From positions 620,001 through 684,000 of the forward strand of contig OY762959.1 in NCBI GenBank assembly GCA_963667205.1: a stretch of DNA of 64,000 nt, given 5' to 3'. A model generated the notes under the pieces. The model did not search any database. It had not been told where the DNA came from and saw only the letters and a program-made list of their open reading frames with translations. A program made the position numbers and the translations under genes. This DNA is from CF-162 sp963667205. GTDB lineage: Bacteria; Chloroflexota; Dehalococcoidia; SM23-28-2; RBG-16-64-32. Shown piece after piece: positions 34,937 to 43,349 of the stretch (positions are counted from its first letter, which is position 1; every line of letters starts with the position of its first letter).

Positions 34937-36328
34937 TCAGACCTTGATGTTCTTCCATTTTCCGCGACGGAACCTGAGGAACATGATCGCGGCACGCGTA
35001 TTGATGTCGAGAATCGCGGCCAGCCAGGCGCCCGGTACGCCCATCCCGAACGTGATCGCCAGCAGGTAGGCGGGCACGAGCCGGACGAGCCACGTACAGC
35101 CAGCCATGATATAGAGCACCGAGCGCGTGTCACCGGCGCCGCGCAGGCTGCCGGACAGCGAGAGGCTGATCGCGACGGCGGGCATGGCGAAGGCGAAGAT
35201 GAACATCAGGTCGCGGCCGATGTCGACGACAGCTTCGGAGTTCTCACCGCCGACGAAGAGCGAGGTGATCTGGCCGCCCAGGGTGATAAGGATGACGGCG
35301 ATCACCCCCATGAAGACGAGCGAGTAGCGCATCGTCATGTACGAGGCTTTCTCAGCGAGGTCCGGGCGTTGCGCGCCGAGCGTCTGGCCGACGATCGCTG
35401 ACGTGGCGGTGGCGAGTGCGAAGCCGACGTTGAACGTCAGCGTCTGCATCGCCAGCGTGACGCCGTGCGCGGAGAGCGCAGTCGTGCCAAGAGAGGCAAT
35501 GATGCGCGTGTAGATCATGAAGGCGACGTTGAACTGCACTTGCTCCAGGCCGGCGGGCAAGCCGACATTGAGGATGCGCCGGGCGTCCGGACCGCTGAAG
35601 ACGCCCTGCCGGAAGGGGACCCAGCTGAGGCTGCGCCGGCCGGACATGAGGACGGCGGCGGCGAGGGCAGCGCCGACGATGGCGGCGATCGTGAAGCCGA
35701 GCCCGGAGCCGAAAACCTCCATAGCGGGGAAGGGGCCCGGGCCGTTGATCAGGGCGTACGAAGCGAAGCCGTTGACGACGTTGACGAGCAAGCCAACGAA
35801 CATGGGCGAACGCGTATCGCCTGCGCCCTGCTGCGCGGCGTTGCCGGCGAAGACGAACGAGAAGAACGGCAGGCCAAAGGCGAGCGCGGTCAGGTAGTCG
35901 GCGCCTTCCCTCTGGGCGACCGGCTCGGCGCCGAGCACACCCAGCATCCAGTGACCCAGGAGGAGCATTCCCAGCATCATGAGCACGCCCCAGGCGACGG
36001 CCAGCGCCAGCACCGTCTGCATCACCTTCGAGGCGTTGCGCTGATCGCCGCCGCCGACGATGCGGGCGATGATGGCCGTGGCGCCGACACCCACGGCCAT
36101 CATGCCGCTCATAGCGAACCAGAGCAGCTGACCGCCCAGGCGAACGCCGGCCAGCGAGTCCTCGCCGAGGTGGCCGACGAGCGCGGTATCAACGAGCTGG
36201 ACCATGGCGAAGCTGGCCTGCTGGACGACGACCGGCCAGGCCAATCGCATGATCGAACCGCGGAGGTCCTTCTCGTCGATCAGCCCGGGGGCTGCGTAGT
36301 CGGGGGCGTCAGTAGGTTCGTCAGACAT
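34937..36328 (-). CDS. MATE-family multidrug/metabolite efflux transporter
   Basis: 463 aa with 12 hydrophobic helices. The two-fold MATE repeat is visible: LAWPVVVQQASFAMVQLVDTALVGHLG in the first half, LNVGLPAGLEQVQFNVAFM in the second. It also has GAGDTRSPMFVGL and GAGDTRSVLYIMAG, the typical repeated turns. It is a cation-coupled exporter of unknown substrate. The plus-strand gap to 36477 has no clear gene. Confidence 0.93.
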   Translation of the reverse strand: MSDEPTDAPDYAAPGLIDEKDLRGSIMRLAWPVVVQQASFAMVQLVDTALVGHLGEDSLAGVRLGGQLLWFAMSGMMAVGVGATAIIARIVGGGDQRNASKVMQTVLALAVAWGVLMMLGMLLLGHWMLGVLGAEPVAQREGADYLTALAFGLPFFSFVFAGNAAQQGAGDTRSPMFVGLLVNVVNGFASYALINGPGPFPAMEVFGSGLGFTIAAIVGAALAAAVLMSGRRSLSWVPFRQGVFSGPDARRILNVGLPAGLEQVQFNVAFMIYTRIIASLGTTALSAHGVTLAMQTLTFNVGFALATATSAIVGQTLGAQRPDLAEKASYMTMRYSLVFMGVIAVILITLGGQITSLFVGGENSEAVVDIGRDLMFIFAFAMPAVAISLSLSGSLRGAGDTRSVLYIMAGCTWLVRLVPAYLLAITFGMGVPGAWLAAILDINTRAAIMFLRFRRGKWKNIKV

Positions 36329-36477
36329 GGGCTTTTGGTGACTCGAGCGCTCGAAATCTCAGGTTAGGGCATGGCCGTGTTAGCCGGAACCCGCCGCCTG
36401 CGGCCCAATGTGACGCAACTCACGCCCTCCGGCTGCGTCTGTAGTAAAGAAGTCAACCAGACCCCGGAGGCTGAACC

Positions 36478-37316
36478 GTGCGCTTAGTGAAATCCGCAGA
36501 CGAAATAGCCGCTATCCAGTCGCAGTACACACGCGCCCACTTCCTGGGCGTGCGCGAGCTGACCGTCTACTTCGAAACGACGGCCGAAGCGATCCGCGAA
36601 CTGTTGCCGCCGCCCCTTGAGCCGGCGCCCGATCCGCTGGGCGTGGTGCGGTTCACGGAGGTCGGCAACTCCAACTGCATGGGCAGCTTCAACGGCGGCG
36701 GCGTCTACCTGCGCGCGCGCTACCAGGACGTCACGGGCACTATTGCGTCGCCGCACCGCGCTCGACGGCCGACGCCGTCATCGTGGGGCGCGACATCTTC
36801 GGCGAACCGACGAAACTGGCGAGGGTTGTGTTCGACACGACGAACGAGCACGTCTGGGGCCACGCCGAAAGGCACGCGGTCCGCTACCTCAGCGCCCGCG
36901 GCCGCTTCGACGAGGACACAGCACCGGGCCGCGATGCGTTCACGAGCTTCCAGTTCAAGTTCCTCCCCCGCAGCGACGGCGTCGGCTTCGACTGCGCGCC
37001 GCGCCTGCTCCAGGTGACCTCGACCCTCAACGCAACGATCGCCAGCCGCGGCCGGGGCGAGCTCGTGTTCCGCGAGTCCCCGCACGACCCGCTGGCCGAC
37101 ATCCCGGTGCGCCAGGTGGTCGAGGCAGTCTACAGCGAGGGGCAAGAGTATGCGACGGCGGTCGTCCTCTGCGAGGCCGATCCCGAGGCGTTTCTGCCCT
37201 ACGCCTTCGCCCGCAACGACGCTCTCGAGCTGCTGGCCGAGAACAGCGTGCTCCACGGTCAGGCGTCGCGGACGTCGCACGACGGCCGCGGCGAGTGGCG
37301 CAAGATCCCCGACTGA
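36478..37316 (+). pseudogene. acetoacetate decarboxylase-family protein (frameshifted)
   Basis: GTG 36478 has GGAGG 7 bases upstream. The first 85 or so codons read LGVRELTVYFETTAEAIREL, VVRFTEVGNSNCMGSFNGGG and YLRARYQDVTG. After about 36740 the sense frame shifts: YCVAAPRSTADAVIVGRDIFG, EPTKLARVVF, and on to the C-terminus at 37316. The Lys in EPTKLA matches the position of the Schiff-base lysine of the family. One missing base after 36740 would explain the break. Restored length is about 280 aa. The substrate is unknown. Confidence 0.75.
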
Positions 37317-37353
37317 CGCCGCGCGCGGCGCTTGCCCTCATGCTCCGCTCGTG

Positions 37354-37359
37354 TATCCT
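37354..37359 (+). promoter_or_regulatory. -10 element of the FAD oxidoreductase gene
   Basis: TATCCT ends 9 bases before GTG 37369, with no Shine-Dalgarno, again suggesting a leaderless message. Confidence 0.4.
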
Positions 37360-37368
37360 CGTGCCGGA

Positions 37369-38571
37369 GTGCCACCTGATCCCGACTTCGTAACGTTGCC
37401 CGAATCGCGCCTGCCTGTGGTCGCGCGTCCGGACGTGCTGGTCGTGGGCGGCGGTTCGGCGGGCGTGCCGGCGGCCGTCGCGGCGGCGCGGGCGGGCGCC
37501 GAGACGACTCTCATCGAGCGCTTCAGCTACACAGGCGGCCTGGCGACCGGAGGGATGATCATCCTCTTGCTGACGCTGGACGACGGCGCCGGCAAGCAGG
37601 CGGTGGCGGGCCTCTGCCAGGAGATGGTCGACCGAATGGAGCGCCGGGGCGGTGTCTGGTATCCGCCTGAGGAGCAGTGGGACGACCCCGACGCCGGGCT
37701 GGTCGAGCACTGCCGGCGCTGGGGACTCGTCTGGGGCAGCGCGCCGCACCGCGTCCGCTATTCGGTGGCGTTCGACCCTTACGCCTTCATTTTCGCCGCG
37801 GACGAGATGCTGCGGGAGGCCGGCGTGCAGGTGATCTACCAGACGTGGGCCTGCGAGCCGCTACTCGACGACGGGCGGATCGAGGCGGTGGTGGTGCAGA
37901 ACAAGTCCGGCAGGGGGGCGATCGTGCCGCGCGTCGTTATCGATACGAGCGGCGACGGCGACGTCTTCGCGGCGGCCGGCGAGCCGTACGAGGCGGAGCG
38001 CGTTCACCCGTGGCTCTGGTTCGAGATGGACGGCCTGCGCGACATGGAGAAGGCGTTCGAGGCCGGCGGGCTGTTCTTCCGGACGACGGGCCGCGACCGC
38101 GCGCTGGTGCCCTGGGGCGGCGAGGCGCGGGTGCGAGACAAGATCGACGCGACGGATCCGGCGGAGGTGTCGGCGGCGCTGGTGGAGTGCCGGCGGATGG
38201 TGGAGGAGGAGGCGTCTCGGCGGCGGCGGGAAGCGCCGGGCTTCGAGGACGCATACATCTCGCTGATGGCGGACCAGCTGGGGATCACGGAATCGCGACG
38301 GCTGCAGGGGCGGTACGTGATGGTGCGTGACGACATGGACCGCCACTTCGACGACACGATCGCGCGTACCGGGCACTGGACGAAGTACGACTGCGTCTAC
38401 AACGTCCCGTACGGCTCGCTGCTGACGCGGGGAACGGCGAACCTGCTGGCGGCCGGGCGCTGCATCTCGGTCGATCACCGCGTGCATCACGCGACAAAGG
38501 AGATCCCGGCGTGCATGGCGACGGGGCAGGCGGCGGGCATCGCGGCGGCGCTGGCGGCGGGAGGGGCGTGA
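37369..38571 (+). CDS. FAD-dependent oxidoreductase (C-terminal tail possibly frameshifted)
   Basis: 400 aa. The Rossmann FAD motif DVLVVGGGSAGVPAAVAAARAGA leads into TLIERFSYTGGLATGGM (PF12831-like). Later VVIDTSGDGDVFAAAG and CISVDHRVHHATKEIPACMATGQAAGIAAALAA. The ORF stops at TGA 38569. Directly after, the +1 frame reads VDVASLQKRLRDA (38583-38620) and a third frame reads AILE before a stop at 38639-38641, which looks like the normal tail of this family. A run of nine G at 38620-38628 marks the second break. GTG 37369 is preferred; GTG 37351 is in frame. Confidence 0.8.
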   Translation: MPPDPDFVTLPESRLPVVARPDVLVVGGGSAGVPAAVAAARAGAETTLIERFSYTGGLATGGMIILLLTLDDGAGKQAVAGLCQEMVDRMERRGGVWYPPEEQWDDPDAGLVEHCRRWGLVWGSAPHRVRYSVAFDPYAFIFAADEMLREAGVQVIYQTWACEPLLDDGRIEAVVVQNKSGRGAIVPRVVIDTSGDGDVFAAAGEPYEAERVHPWLWFEMDGLRDMEKAFEAGGLFFRTTGRDRALVPWGGEARVRDKIDATDPAEVSAALVECRRMVEEEASRRRREAPGFEDAYISLMADQLGITESRRLQGRYVMVRDDMDRHFDDTIARTGHWTKYDCVYNVPYGSLLTRGTANLLAAGRCISVDHRVHHATKEIPACMATGQAAGIAAALAAGGA

Positions 38572-38663
38572 CGTGACCGCGGTGGACGTGGCGTCGCTGC
38601 AGAAGCGGCTACGGGACGCGGGGGGGGGCGATCCTGGAGTGACGCGGGGTGGGGTGGCTGGGG

Positions 38664-39077
38664 CTAGTCGGCGATGCGCTCGTCAGCTTCGCGGAGGCGG
38701 CGGACGAGGACGGGGAGCATGCCGACCGCGATCTGCGGGCGGTTCTTCATTTCGGCGGTGAAGTCCCAGCGGGTCATCGCCAGGCACTCGCTGTCCTCGA
38801 TGGCGCGGACGGTGGCGGAGCGCGGGAAGCCTTCGAAGAGCGCCATCTCGCCGAAGAAGTCGCGGGGGCCGTAGGTGGCGAGGGTCTGACCGTTGCGCTC
38901 GGCCTCCAGTTTGCCGCTGGAGACGATGAAGAAGCCGGCGGCCTGGTCGTTTTCCTCGATCACCGCATCGCCGGACTTGATGGTGCGGGGGACCATCACT
39001 TTGGCGAGCCGGGAAAGGTCGCCGCGGCTGAGTTCAGAGAAGATCGGAACGCTCTTTAGCAGGTCCTCGCGGCCCAT
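38664..39077 (-). CDS. cyclic nucleotide-binding domain protein
   Basis: 137 aa, one CNB domain with no DNA-binding or channel domain. LKSVPIFSELSRGDLSRLA leads the barrel, then GDAVIEENDQAAGFFIVSSG and the phosphate cassette YGPRDFFGEMALFEGFPRSATV, with FGEMAL and an Arg at the cassette end. This could sense cAMP or cGMP, for example from the cyclase at 26.3 kb, but that link is inference. It is alone on its strand here. Confidence 0.85.
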   Translation of the reverse strand: MGREDLLKSVPIFSELSRGDLSRLAKVMVPRTIKSGDAVIEENDQAAGFFIVSSGKLEAERNGQTLATYGPRDFFGEMALFEGFPRSATVRAIEDSECLAMTRWDFTAEMKNRPQIAVGMLPVLVRRLREADERIAD

Positions 39078-39173
39078 ATTGCTACCCTCCGCTTGATGAT
39101 TACGTTCTAAGTGCGCCCACTGTAAGCAGTTTGCGCGTGGCGCGTCAACAGACGGCGTGCACCGCAGCGGGGC

Positions 39174-39620
39174 TCACTCACCGCCGAGAGGCGACCGTGG
39201 AAGAACGACCGTGGCCTCACCCGGCGTCGCGACGCCCTCACGTTCGTTCTCCGCCCAGACTTCGAGGAAGACGAGTCCGGCGCCGTCAGCCTCGTCCTTG
39301 CCGGTAACCCTCCCGCGGCAGACCATCGTGTCTCCGGGCCGGTGCTGGCGGCGCATCTCGAAGGCGAGGCGCTTGAGGAAGCCATCGTCGCCCATCCAGT
39401 CGGTGATCAGGCGCACGAGGGCGGCCTGAACGAAGCCGGTGTTCATGAAGACGTCGGCGTGGCCGGCCTTGCGCGCGAAGGCGGGATCGAAGTGCAAGGG
39501 GTACCAGTCCTGCGCGCCGCTGGCCTGAAGGAAGAGCCGTTTCACATTTATGTCGAGTGATATCTCCGGCAGCTCATCCCCGGCGGCGACGTCGTCCCAG
39601 TAGAGTTTCTCCCGGTTCAT
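39174..39620 (-). CDS. MaoC-like hydratase/dehydratase
   Basis: 148 aa from ATG 39620, which overlaps the previous gene's stop by ATGA. It is a hot-dog fold: EISLDINVKRLFLQASGAQDWYPLHFDP (written here in part), with hydratase Asp and His in QDWYPLHFD and GHADVFMNTGFVQAA. Relatives hydrate enoyl-CoA or enoyl-ACP. It pairs with the MaoC N-terminal-like gene upstream, as in two-part hydratases. Confidence 0.85.
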   Translation of the reverse strand: MNREKLYWDDVAAGDELPEISLDINVKRLFLQASGAQDWYPLHFDPAFARKAGHADVFMNTGFVQAALVRLITDWMGDDGFLKRLAFEMRRQHRPGDTMVCRGRVTGKDEADGAGLVFLEVWAENEREGVATPGEATVVLPRSPLGGE

Positions 39621-40126
39621 AGGTTCGCTTCGGCCGCCGCGACCTCGTCGGGCGTGCGGTGGGTGAGCATCGTGTTGCGGACTACGCAGACGGCTTCGTC
39701 GCGCTGGTTCGTGATGACGGCCTCGGCGACAATCCACACCGCCTCCGGGTCGATGGTGATGCCCTTCTGGTAAACGTCGGCGATGCGGCGGACGACGGAG
39801 AGGTGATCGCCGACCTTGATGCGGGCCGACCACTCCACTTCTTGGCTCATGTTGACGATGCGCTTGCCGGGCGTCGGCACGACGGGGAAGAGCGGTTCGA
39901 AGACGGCGGGCCAGGGGCCGAGGCTGGCGAAGTAGTGCACGAGCCAGCCCGACGGCGGGCAGTGCGCGCCGCCTTCGCGGCCGGCGTCGATGAAGAGCGG
40001 GTTGTTGTCCTCCACCATGTGGCAGTGGCGGCGGATCGGGTCGTGCTCGACGGGGTAGCGGCCGCGGGCCTTCGCCGTCTCGAAGCCGATGTACTTCCGG
40101 CGCACCTCTTCGATGTCGTAGGGCAT
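39617..40126 (-). CDS. MaoC N-terminal-like hot-dog protein (FAS1-like dehydratase)
   Basis: 169 aa. RKYIGFETAKARGRYPVEHD, RRHCHMVEDNNPLFID, and GKRIVNMSQEVEWSARIKVG are typical of the N-terminal MaoC dehydratase domain. The two subunits, this gene and the next, would form one hydratase. The gene lies 3 bases after the alpha/beta hydrolase, with a coupled ATGA junction downstream. Confidence 0.83.
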   Translation of the reverse strand: MPYDIEEVRRKYIGFETAKARGRYPVEHDPIRRHCHMVEDNNPLFIDAGREGGAHCPPSGWLVHYFASLGPWPAVFEPLFPVVPTPGKRIVNMSQEVEWSARIKVGDHLSVVRRIADVYQKGITIDPEAVWIVAEAVITNQRDEAVCVVRNTMLTHRTPDEVAAAEANL

Positions 40127-40129
40127 CGC

Positions 40130-40927
40130 TCAGGCAGGTGCGGCGGCGTGGACGCGGTCCAGGAAGGCGGAGAATGAGCGGTTGAACTCGTCGGGCGCCT
40201 CGAAGGTAGGGCTGTGACCGGCGCCGGGGATGGTCACGAACTCACTGCCGGGGATCGCCGCTTGAAGGTCGCGGCTGGGTTGGGCGAACGGCTCGTCGTC
40301 CTCGCCCCAGAAGATGAGCGTCGGCACGCTGATGGAGGCGAGGCGATCGAAGAGCGGCTCGCGGTTGGTCATCGCCAGGCTGCCGCCGATATAGGCCTCG
40401 ACCGAGGTCATCAAGAACTGCTCCCGCCAGATCCGAAGGAAGTCGGTATCGTCGGCGCGCGGGTCCTCTTTCGAGCGCAGATCGAACAGCGCATCCATGC
40501 CCTCGTCGCGGGCGGTCTGACGCAGCTTCTCGTCCCAGGACTCGAGGCCGGTGATCGCGGCGGCCGCGGTATCGACGAGAACGAGCGCGCGCACGAGCTC
40601 CGGGTGATCGAGGACGATGTGCTGGGAGATCATGCCGCCCATCGAGTGGCCGACTAAGTAGCACTCATCGATGCCGATCTTGCGAATAGCGGCGTAGGCG
40701 GCGGCGGCCATGTTGGGAAGCGCGTAGAAATCGATGTCGGCGGGCTTGTCAGACTTGCCGTGACCGGGCAGGTCCAGGGAGACGCAGCGGAAGCGGTCGC
40801 GGAGCGCGGGGACGTTGAACGCCCAGACACGGGTATTGGCCGTGAAGCCGTGCAGGAAGACGATCGGGTACCCTTCGCCGAGGTCGCGGTAGTGGATGTT
40901 CACGCCGTTGGCAGTCACTTCCGGCAT
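40130..40927 (-). CDS. alpha/beta hydrolase
   Basis: 265 aa. The fold is canonical: IVFLHGFTANTRVW (oxyanion loop), SLDLPGHGKSDKP, nucleophile in YLVGHSMGGMISQHIV, Asp in FWGEDDEPF and His in PGAGHSPTFEAP. It is like small-molecule ester or C-C hydrolases. It leads the MaoC genes and may belong to the same acyl degradation pathway. Confidence 0.88.
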   Translation of the reverse strand: MPEVTANGVNIHYRDLGEGYPIVFLHGFTANTRVWAFNVPALRDRFRCVSLDLPGHGKSDKPADIDFYALPNMAAAAYAAIRKIGIDECYLVGHSMGGMISQHIVLDHPELVRALVLVDTAAAAITGLESWDEKLRQTARDEGMDALFDLRSKEDPRADDTDFLRIWREQFLMTSVEAYIGGSLAMTNREPLFDRLASISVPTLIFWGEDDEPFAQPSRDLQAAIPGSEFVTIPGAGHSPTFEAPDEFNRSFSAFLDRVHAAAPA

Positions 40928-40973
40928 TTCAGCACCTCCTGGCGGGCGAGTATATCACCGGCGGCGCGTGAAG

Positions 40974-40979
40974 TATCCT
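40974..40979 (+). promoter_or_regulatory. -10 element of the MoaD/ThiS-like gene
   Basis: TATCCT, 10 bases before ATG 40990, with no Shine-Dalgarno, suggesting a leaderless message. Confidence 0.4.
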
Positions 40980-40989
40980 CAGATGGCAG

Positions 40990-41223
40990 ATGAAGATCAC
41001 GGTCGAGTTGCGGAGCTACCTTGACCAGTACGCGCCCGGCGACGACGCGACTTTCCCCTACGAGGTGGCAGGTGGCGCGACCGTCCGCGACGTGCTGGAC
41101 CGGCTGCAGATCACGGACGAGCTGGCGGCGGCGGTGATCGTCGGCGGCGAGGCTTCGGACACCGAAAGAACGCTGGAAGATGGCGACAGGCTGACGCTGA
41201 TCCCACCGCTGGCCGGCGGCTGA
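40990..41223 (+). CDS. MoaD/ThiS-family sulfur carrier protein
   Basis: 77 aa beta-grasp protein. MKITVELRSYLDQYAPG begins the fold, and the C-terminus ends in PPLAGG, the diglycine that is adenylated and thiocarboxylated in sulfur carriers. No MoaE, ThiG or E1-like gene is near, so the pathway (molybdopterin, thiamine, or other sulfur transfer) cannot be assigned. Confidence 0.85.
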   Translation: MKITVELRSYLDQYAPGDDATFPYEVAGGATVRDVLDRLQITDELAAAVIVGGEASDTERTLEDGDRLTLIPPLAGG

Positions 41224-41247
41224 CCGGGCGGCGGCGACAATCGCCTG

Positions 41248-41276
41248 TTGACAGCGGATTTTGCCTTCGGCATGAT
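41248..41276 (+). promoter_or_regulatory. promoter and possible operator of the Fur-family gene
   Basis: TTGACA, a 17-base spacer, then CATGAT. Downstream, between the -10 and the ribosome site, lies the tandem TTGCATTTGCAT (41291-41302), where a metal regulator could bind for autoregulation. Confidence 0.55.
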
Positions 41277-41314
41277 GCAGCTGCGAACACTTGCATTTGC
41301 ATCGGAGGGCGTCC

Positions 41315-41755
41315 ATGGCCTGCGAAAACGAAACCGCCATCGTACTGAGGGAAGCCGGACAGAAGGTGACCCCGCAGCGCGTGCACATCCTCTGCGCTAT
41401 CCGCCACGCCGGCGTCCACATCACCGCCTCGCAGGTGATCGAGGAGGTGCGCACCTCGCACGCGTTCGTAGACGCTTCGACGGTCTACCGTACGCTGGCG
41501 TCGGCGTCTGATCTGGGTCTGGTGTACGAGACGGACATGGGCACCGGCGAGCGCGAGTTCGAGTGGGTGGGCAAAGATCGGCACCACCACTTGATCTGTC
41601 GCCCGTGCGGCGACGTAACGTCGCTGGACAACAGCTACCTCGACGGCGTGGCAACGCTACTCTACGAAGAGGCGGGCTTCCAGGCCGACCTCGGCCACTT
41701 CGCGATCTTCGGCGTCTGCAAGGGCTGCCAGGCGAAGCCTAGACGCGCACGATGA
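41315..41755 (+). CDS. Fur-family metal-dependent transcriptional regulator
   Basis: 146 aa from ATG 41315, with GGAGG 6 bases upstream; earlier in-frame ATG codons lack a ribosome site. DNA-binding helix: KVTPQRVHILCAIRHAGVHITAS, then STVYRTLASASDLGLVYETDMG. Metal ligands lie in DRHHHLICRPCG and FAIFGVCKGCQAK, the two CxxC knuckles of structural zinc. It overlaps a NiCoT-like permease gene by ATGA, so control of nickel or cobalt (or zinc) supply is likely. The metal itself is not certain. Confidence 0.9.
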   Translation: MACENETAIVLREAGQKVTPQRVHILCAIRHAGVHITASQVIEEVRTSHAFVDASTVYRTLASASDLGLVYETDMGTGEREFEWVGKDRHHHLICRPCGDVTSLDNSYLDGVATLLYEEAGFQADLGHFAIFGVCKGCQAKPRRAR

Positions 41756-42786
41756 TCCCCGCGGAAGCTCTGCCAGTCCTCACGTTCGTCGGCTCAGCCG
41801 GCGTGATCAGCGCCGCGCTGGCGCTGGGCCTGCGCCACGGCATCGACTGGGACCACATCGCGGCGATCACCGACATCACGAGCACGGCCGCCGAGCTACC
41901 GGACTCGGAGAAGTGGCTGACGGGAGAACCGGCCGTGATGCTCACGGACGAGTCGCACCACGCGATGGGCCACAGCCACGGCGGCAGCGAAACGGCCGTG
42001 ATAGCGGCGACGGCGACCGCCGCCGGTCACGATACCGCGCACCTCCACTCTGAAGCGGCCACCCAGACCAACGGCAGAGGCAACGGCCGGCTGACGGCGG
42101 TGGCCGGGTTCGTCAGCAAGCAGCGGTCGGCGCTCTGGCTGGGGAGCCTTTACGCGCTCGGCCACGGCAGCATCGTGTTCCTGCTGGGCATGCTGGCGAT
42201 CGTGGCGCGCGAGTTCCTTCCGGACTGGATCGACCCCCTGATGGAGCGCGTGGTGGGCGTGACGTTGATTCTGCTGGCGCTCTACCTCTTCTATGCGATC
42301 TTCCGCTTTTTCCGCTCCGGCGAGGAGGTGCGCCTGCGCAGCCGCTGGATGCTGGTGTTCGCCGGCGCCCGCAACGCTTACGAGGGCATCCGCGCCCGCC
42401 TCTTCGGCAAGCCGAGACAGCACGTGCACGCAGAGAAGCAGTACGGAGCGAGGACGGTGCTGGGCATCGGGGCGATACACGGGATCGGCGCCGAGACAGG
42501 CACGCAGGTGCTCGTGATTACGACGGCCGTCGGTGCTTCGAGTCAGCTCGGAGGGATGATCGCGCTACTGGCGTTCATCGCCGGCCTGCTGATCTCCAAC
42601 ACGGTGATCACGGTGCTGAGCACGGTGACGGTCGTATCCAGCTCGCGGCGGCAGTGGATCTACGTCGCGGCAGGCGGCATCGCGGCGGTGCTGAGCCTTG
42701 TAGTGGGTGTGCTATTCCTCGTCCAGGCGGGCGACCTGCTGCCGGACCTCGACCGCCTGGTGAGCTGGATCGGCGGCCCGGACTAG
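41752..42786 (+). CDS. NiCoT-like nickel/cobalt transporter
   Basis: 344 aa, about eight membrane helices. The signature in helix 2 is LRHGIDWDHIAAITDIT (HxxxDxDH-like), with GSLYALGHGSIVFLLG and HGIGAETGTQVL as the further conserved loops. An extra loop of about 70 residues after helix 2 is rich in His (SHHAMGHSHGG, HDTAHLHSE) and could hold metal. The Fur-type gene overlapping its start supports a metal uptake role. Confidence 0.85.
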   Translation: MIPAEALPVLTFVGSAGVISAALALGLRHGIDWDHIAAITDITSTAAELPDSEKWLTGEPAVMLTDESHHAMGHSHGGSETAVIAATATAAGHDTAHLHSEAATQTNGRGNGRLTAVAGFVSKQRSALWLGSLYALGHGSIVFLLGMLAIVAREFLPDWIDPLMERVVGVTLILLALYLFYAIFRFFRSGEEVRLRSRWMLVFAGARNAYEGIRARLFGKPRQHVHAEKQYGARTVLGIGAIHGIGAETGTQVLVITTAVGASSQLGGMIALLAFIAGLLISNTVITVLSTVTVVSSSRRQWIYVAAGGIAAVLSLVVGVLFLVQAGDLLPDLDRLVSWIGGPD

Positions 42787-42798
42787 GAGCGCCGTCGG

Positions 42799-43110
42799 CT
42801 AGACGGCGACGCTGATGTCGTCGCCGTCGACCTTCACGTCGTAGGTCGGGAGGGGCTCGTCCGGCGGCGCGGCGACGACTTCGCCGGTCTCGGCGTTGAA
42901 CTGGCCGCCATGGAACGGGCACTCGACAACGCCGCCGCCTAGGAGTATGCCTTCGCCCATCGGGCCCTGGCGGTGCGTGCACTCGTTGCTGAAGCAGACG
43001 AGCTTGCCGTCGATGTTGGCGATCACGACTTCCTTTTCGCCGACCTCGACGATCTTCATCTCGCCCGGCGGCACCTCGCCGCTGCTGGCCACTCGCACGA
43101 AGTCTGGCAT
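42799..43110 (-). CDS. Rieske-type [2Fe-2S] protein
   Basis: 103 aa from ATG 43110, with GGAGGG upstream. The cluster ligands are in CTHRQGPMGEG (C-x-H) and CPFHGGQF (C-x-x-H). There is no membrane anchor or second domain, so it is a soluble ferredoxin-like carrier or small subunit. A GCCGTC inverted repeat at about 42793-42809 lies between it and the convergent NiCoT gene. Confidence 0.88.
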   Translation of the reverse strand: MPDFVRVASSGEVPPGEMKIVEVGEKEVVIANIDGKLVCFSNECTHRQGPMGEGILLGGGVVECPFHGGQFNAETGEVVAAPPDEPLPTYDVKVDGDDISVAV

Positions 43111-43166
43111 TGGGTCTCCCTCCTGAAGGCGTCTGGGTCGGTTCGTGGATAACATACCATCCGGCG

Positions 43167-43195
43167 TTGCCGGATTTCCGTAGCGCTGATAACAT
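43167..43195 (+). promoter_or_regulatory. promoter of the pyrimidine operon
   Basis: TTGCCG, a 17-base spacer, then TAACAT preceded by TGA (extended -10). Predicted start near 43202, leaving a leader of about 150 bases before pyrR. Confidence 0.65.
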
Positions 43196-43226
43196 TGGCA
43201 AGGCGAAACCGTCCTAACAACCGAGA

Positions 43227-43257
43227 CCTTTAATGCGGTCCTGCGAGGCCGCCAAGG
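43227..43257 (+). promoter_or_regulatory. PyrR-binding RNA loop (anti-antiterminator)
   Basis: CCTTTAATGCGGTCCTGCGA, continuing GGCCGCCAAGG. This matches the PyrR-binding consensus (UUUAA, then GUCCNGNGAGGY, then a complementary 3' arm). The GGGAGA that follows directly (43256-43261) is complementary to TCTCCC in the terminator 5' arm (43324-43329), so it can form the antiterminator. PyrR with UMP would hold the loop and allow termination. Confidence 0.85.
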
Positions 43258-43320
43258 GAGATCGAGTTGACGTACGCAGACGTTCCGGATAACCGCATAT
43301 CATACCGGCCCACGCGCGGT

Positions 43321-43348
43321 CCCTCTCCCATTGGTGAGAGGGTTTTTT
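43321..43348 (+). terminator. pyr attenuator terminator overlapping the pyrR ribosome site
   Basis: CCCTCTC pairs with GAGAGGG over an 8-base loop, followed by six T. The 3' arm GAGAGGG is also the best Shine-Dalgarno for the TTG start 7 bases later, so the hairpin can block both transcription and translation. Confidence 0.88.
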
Positions 43349-43349
43349 C

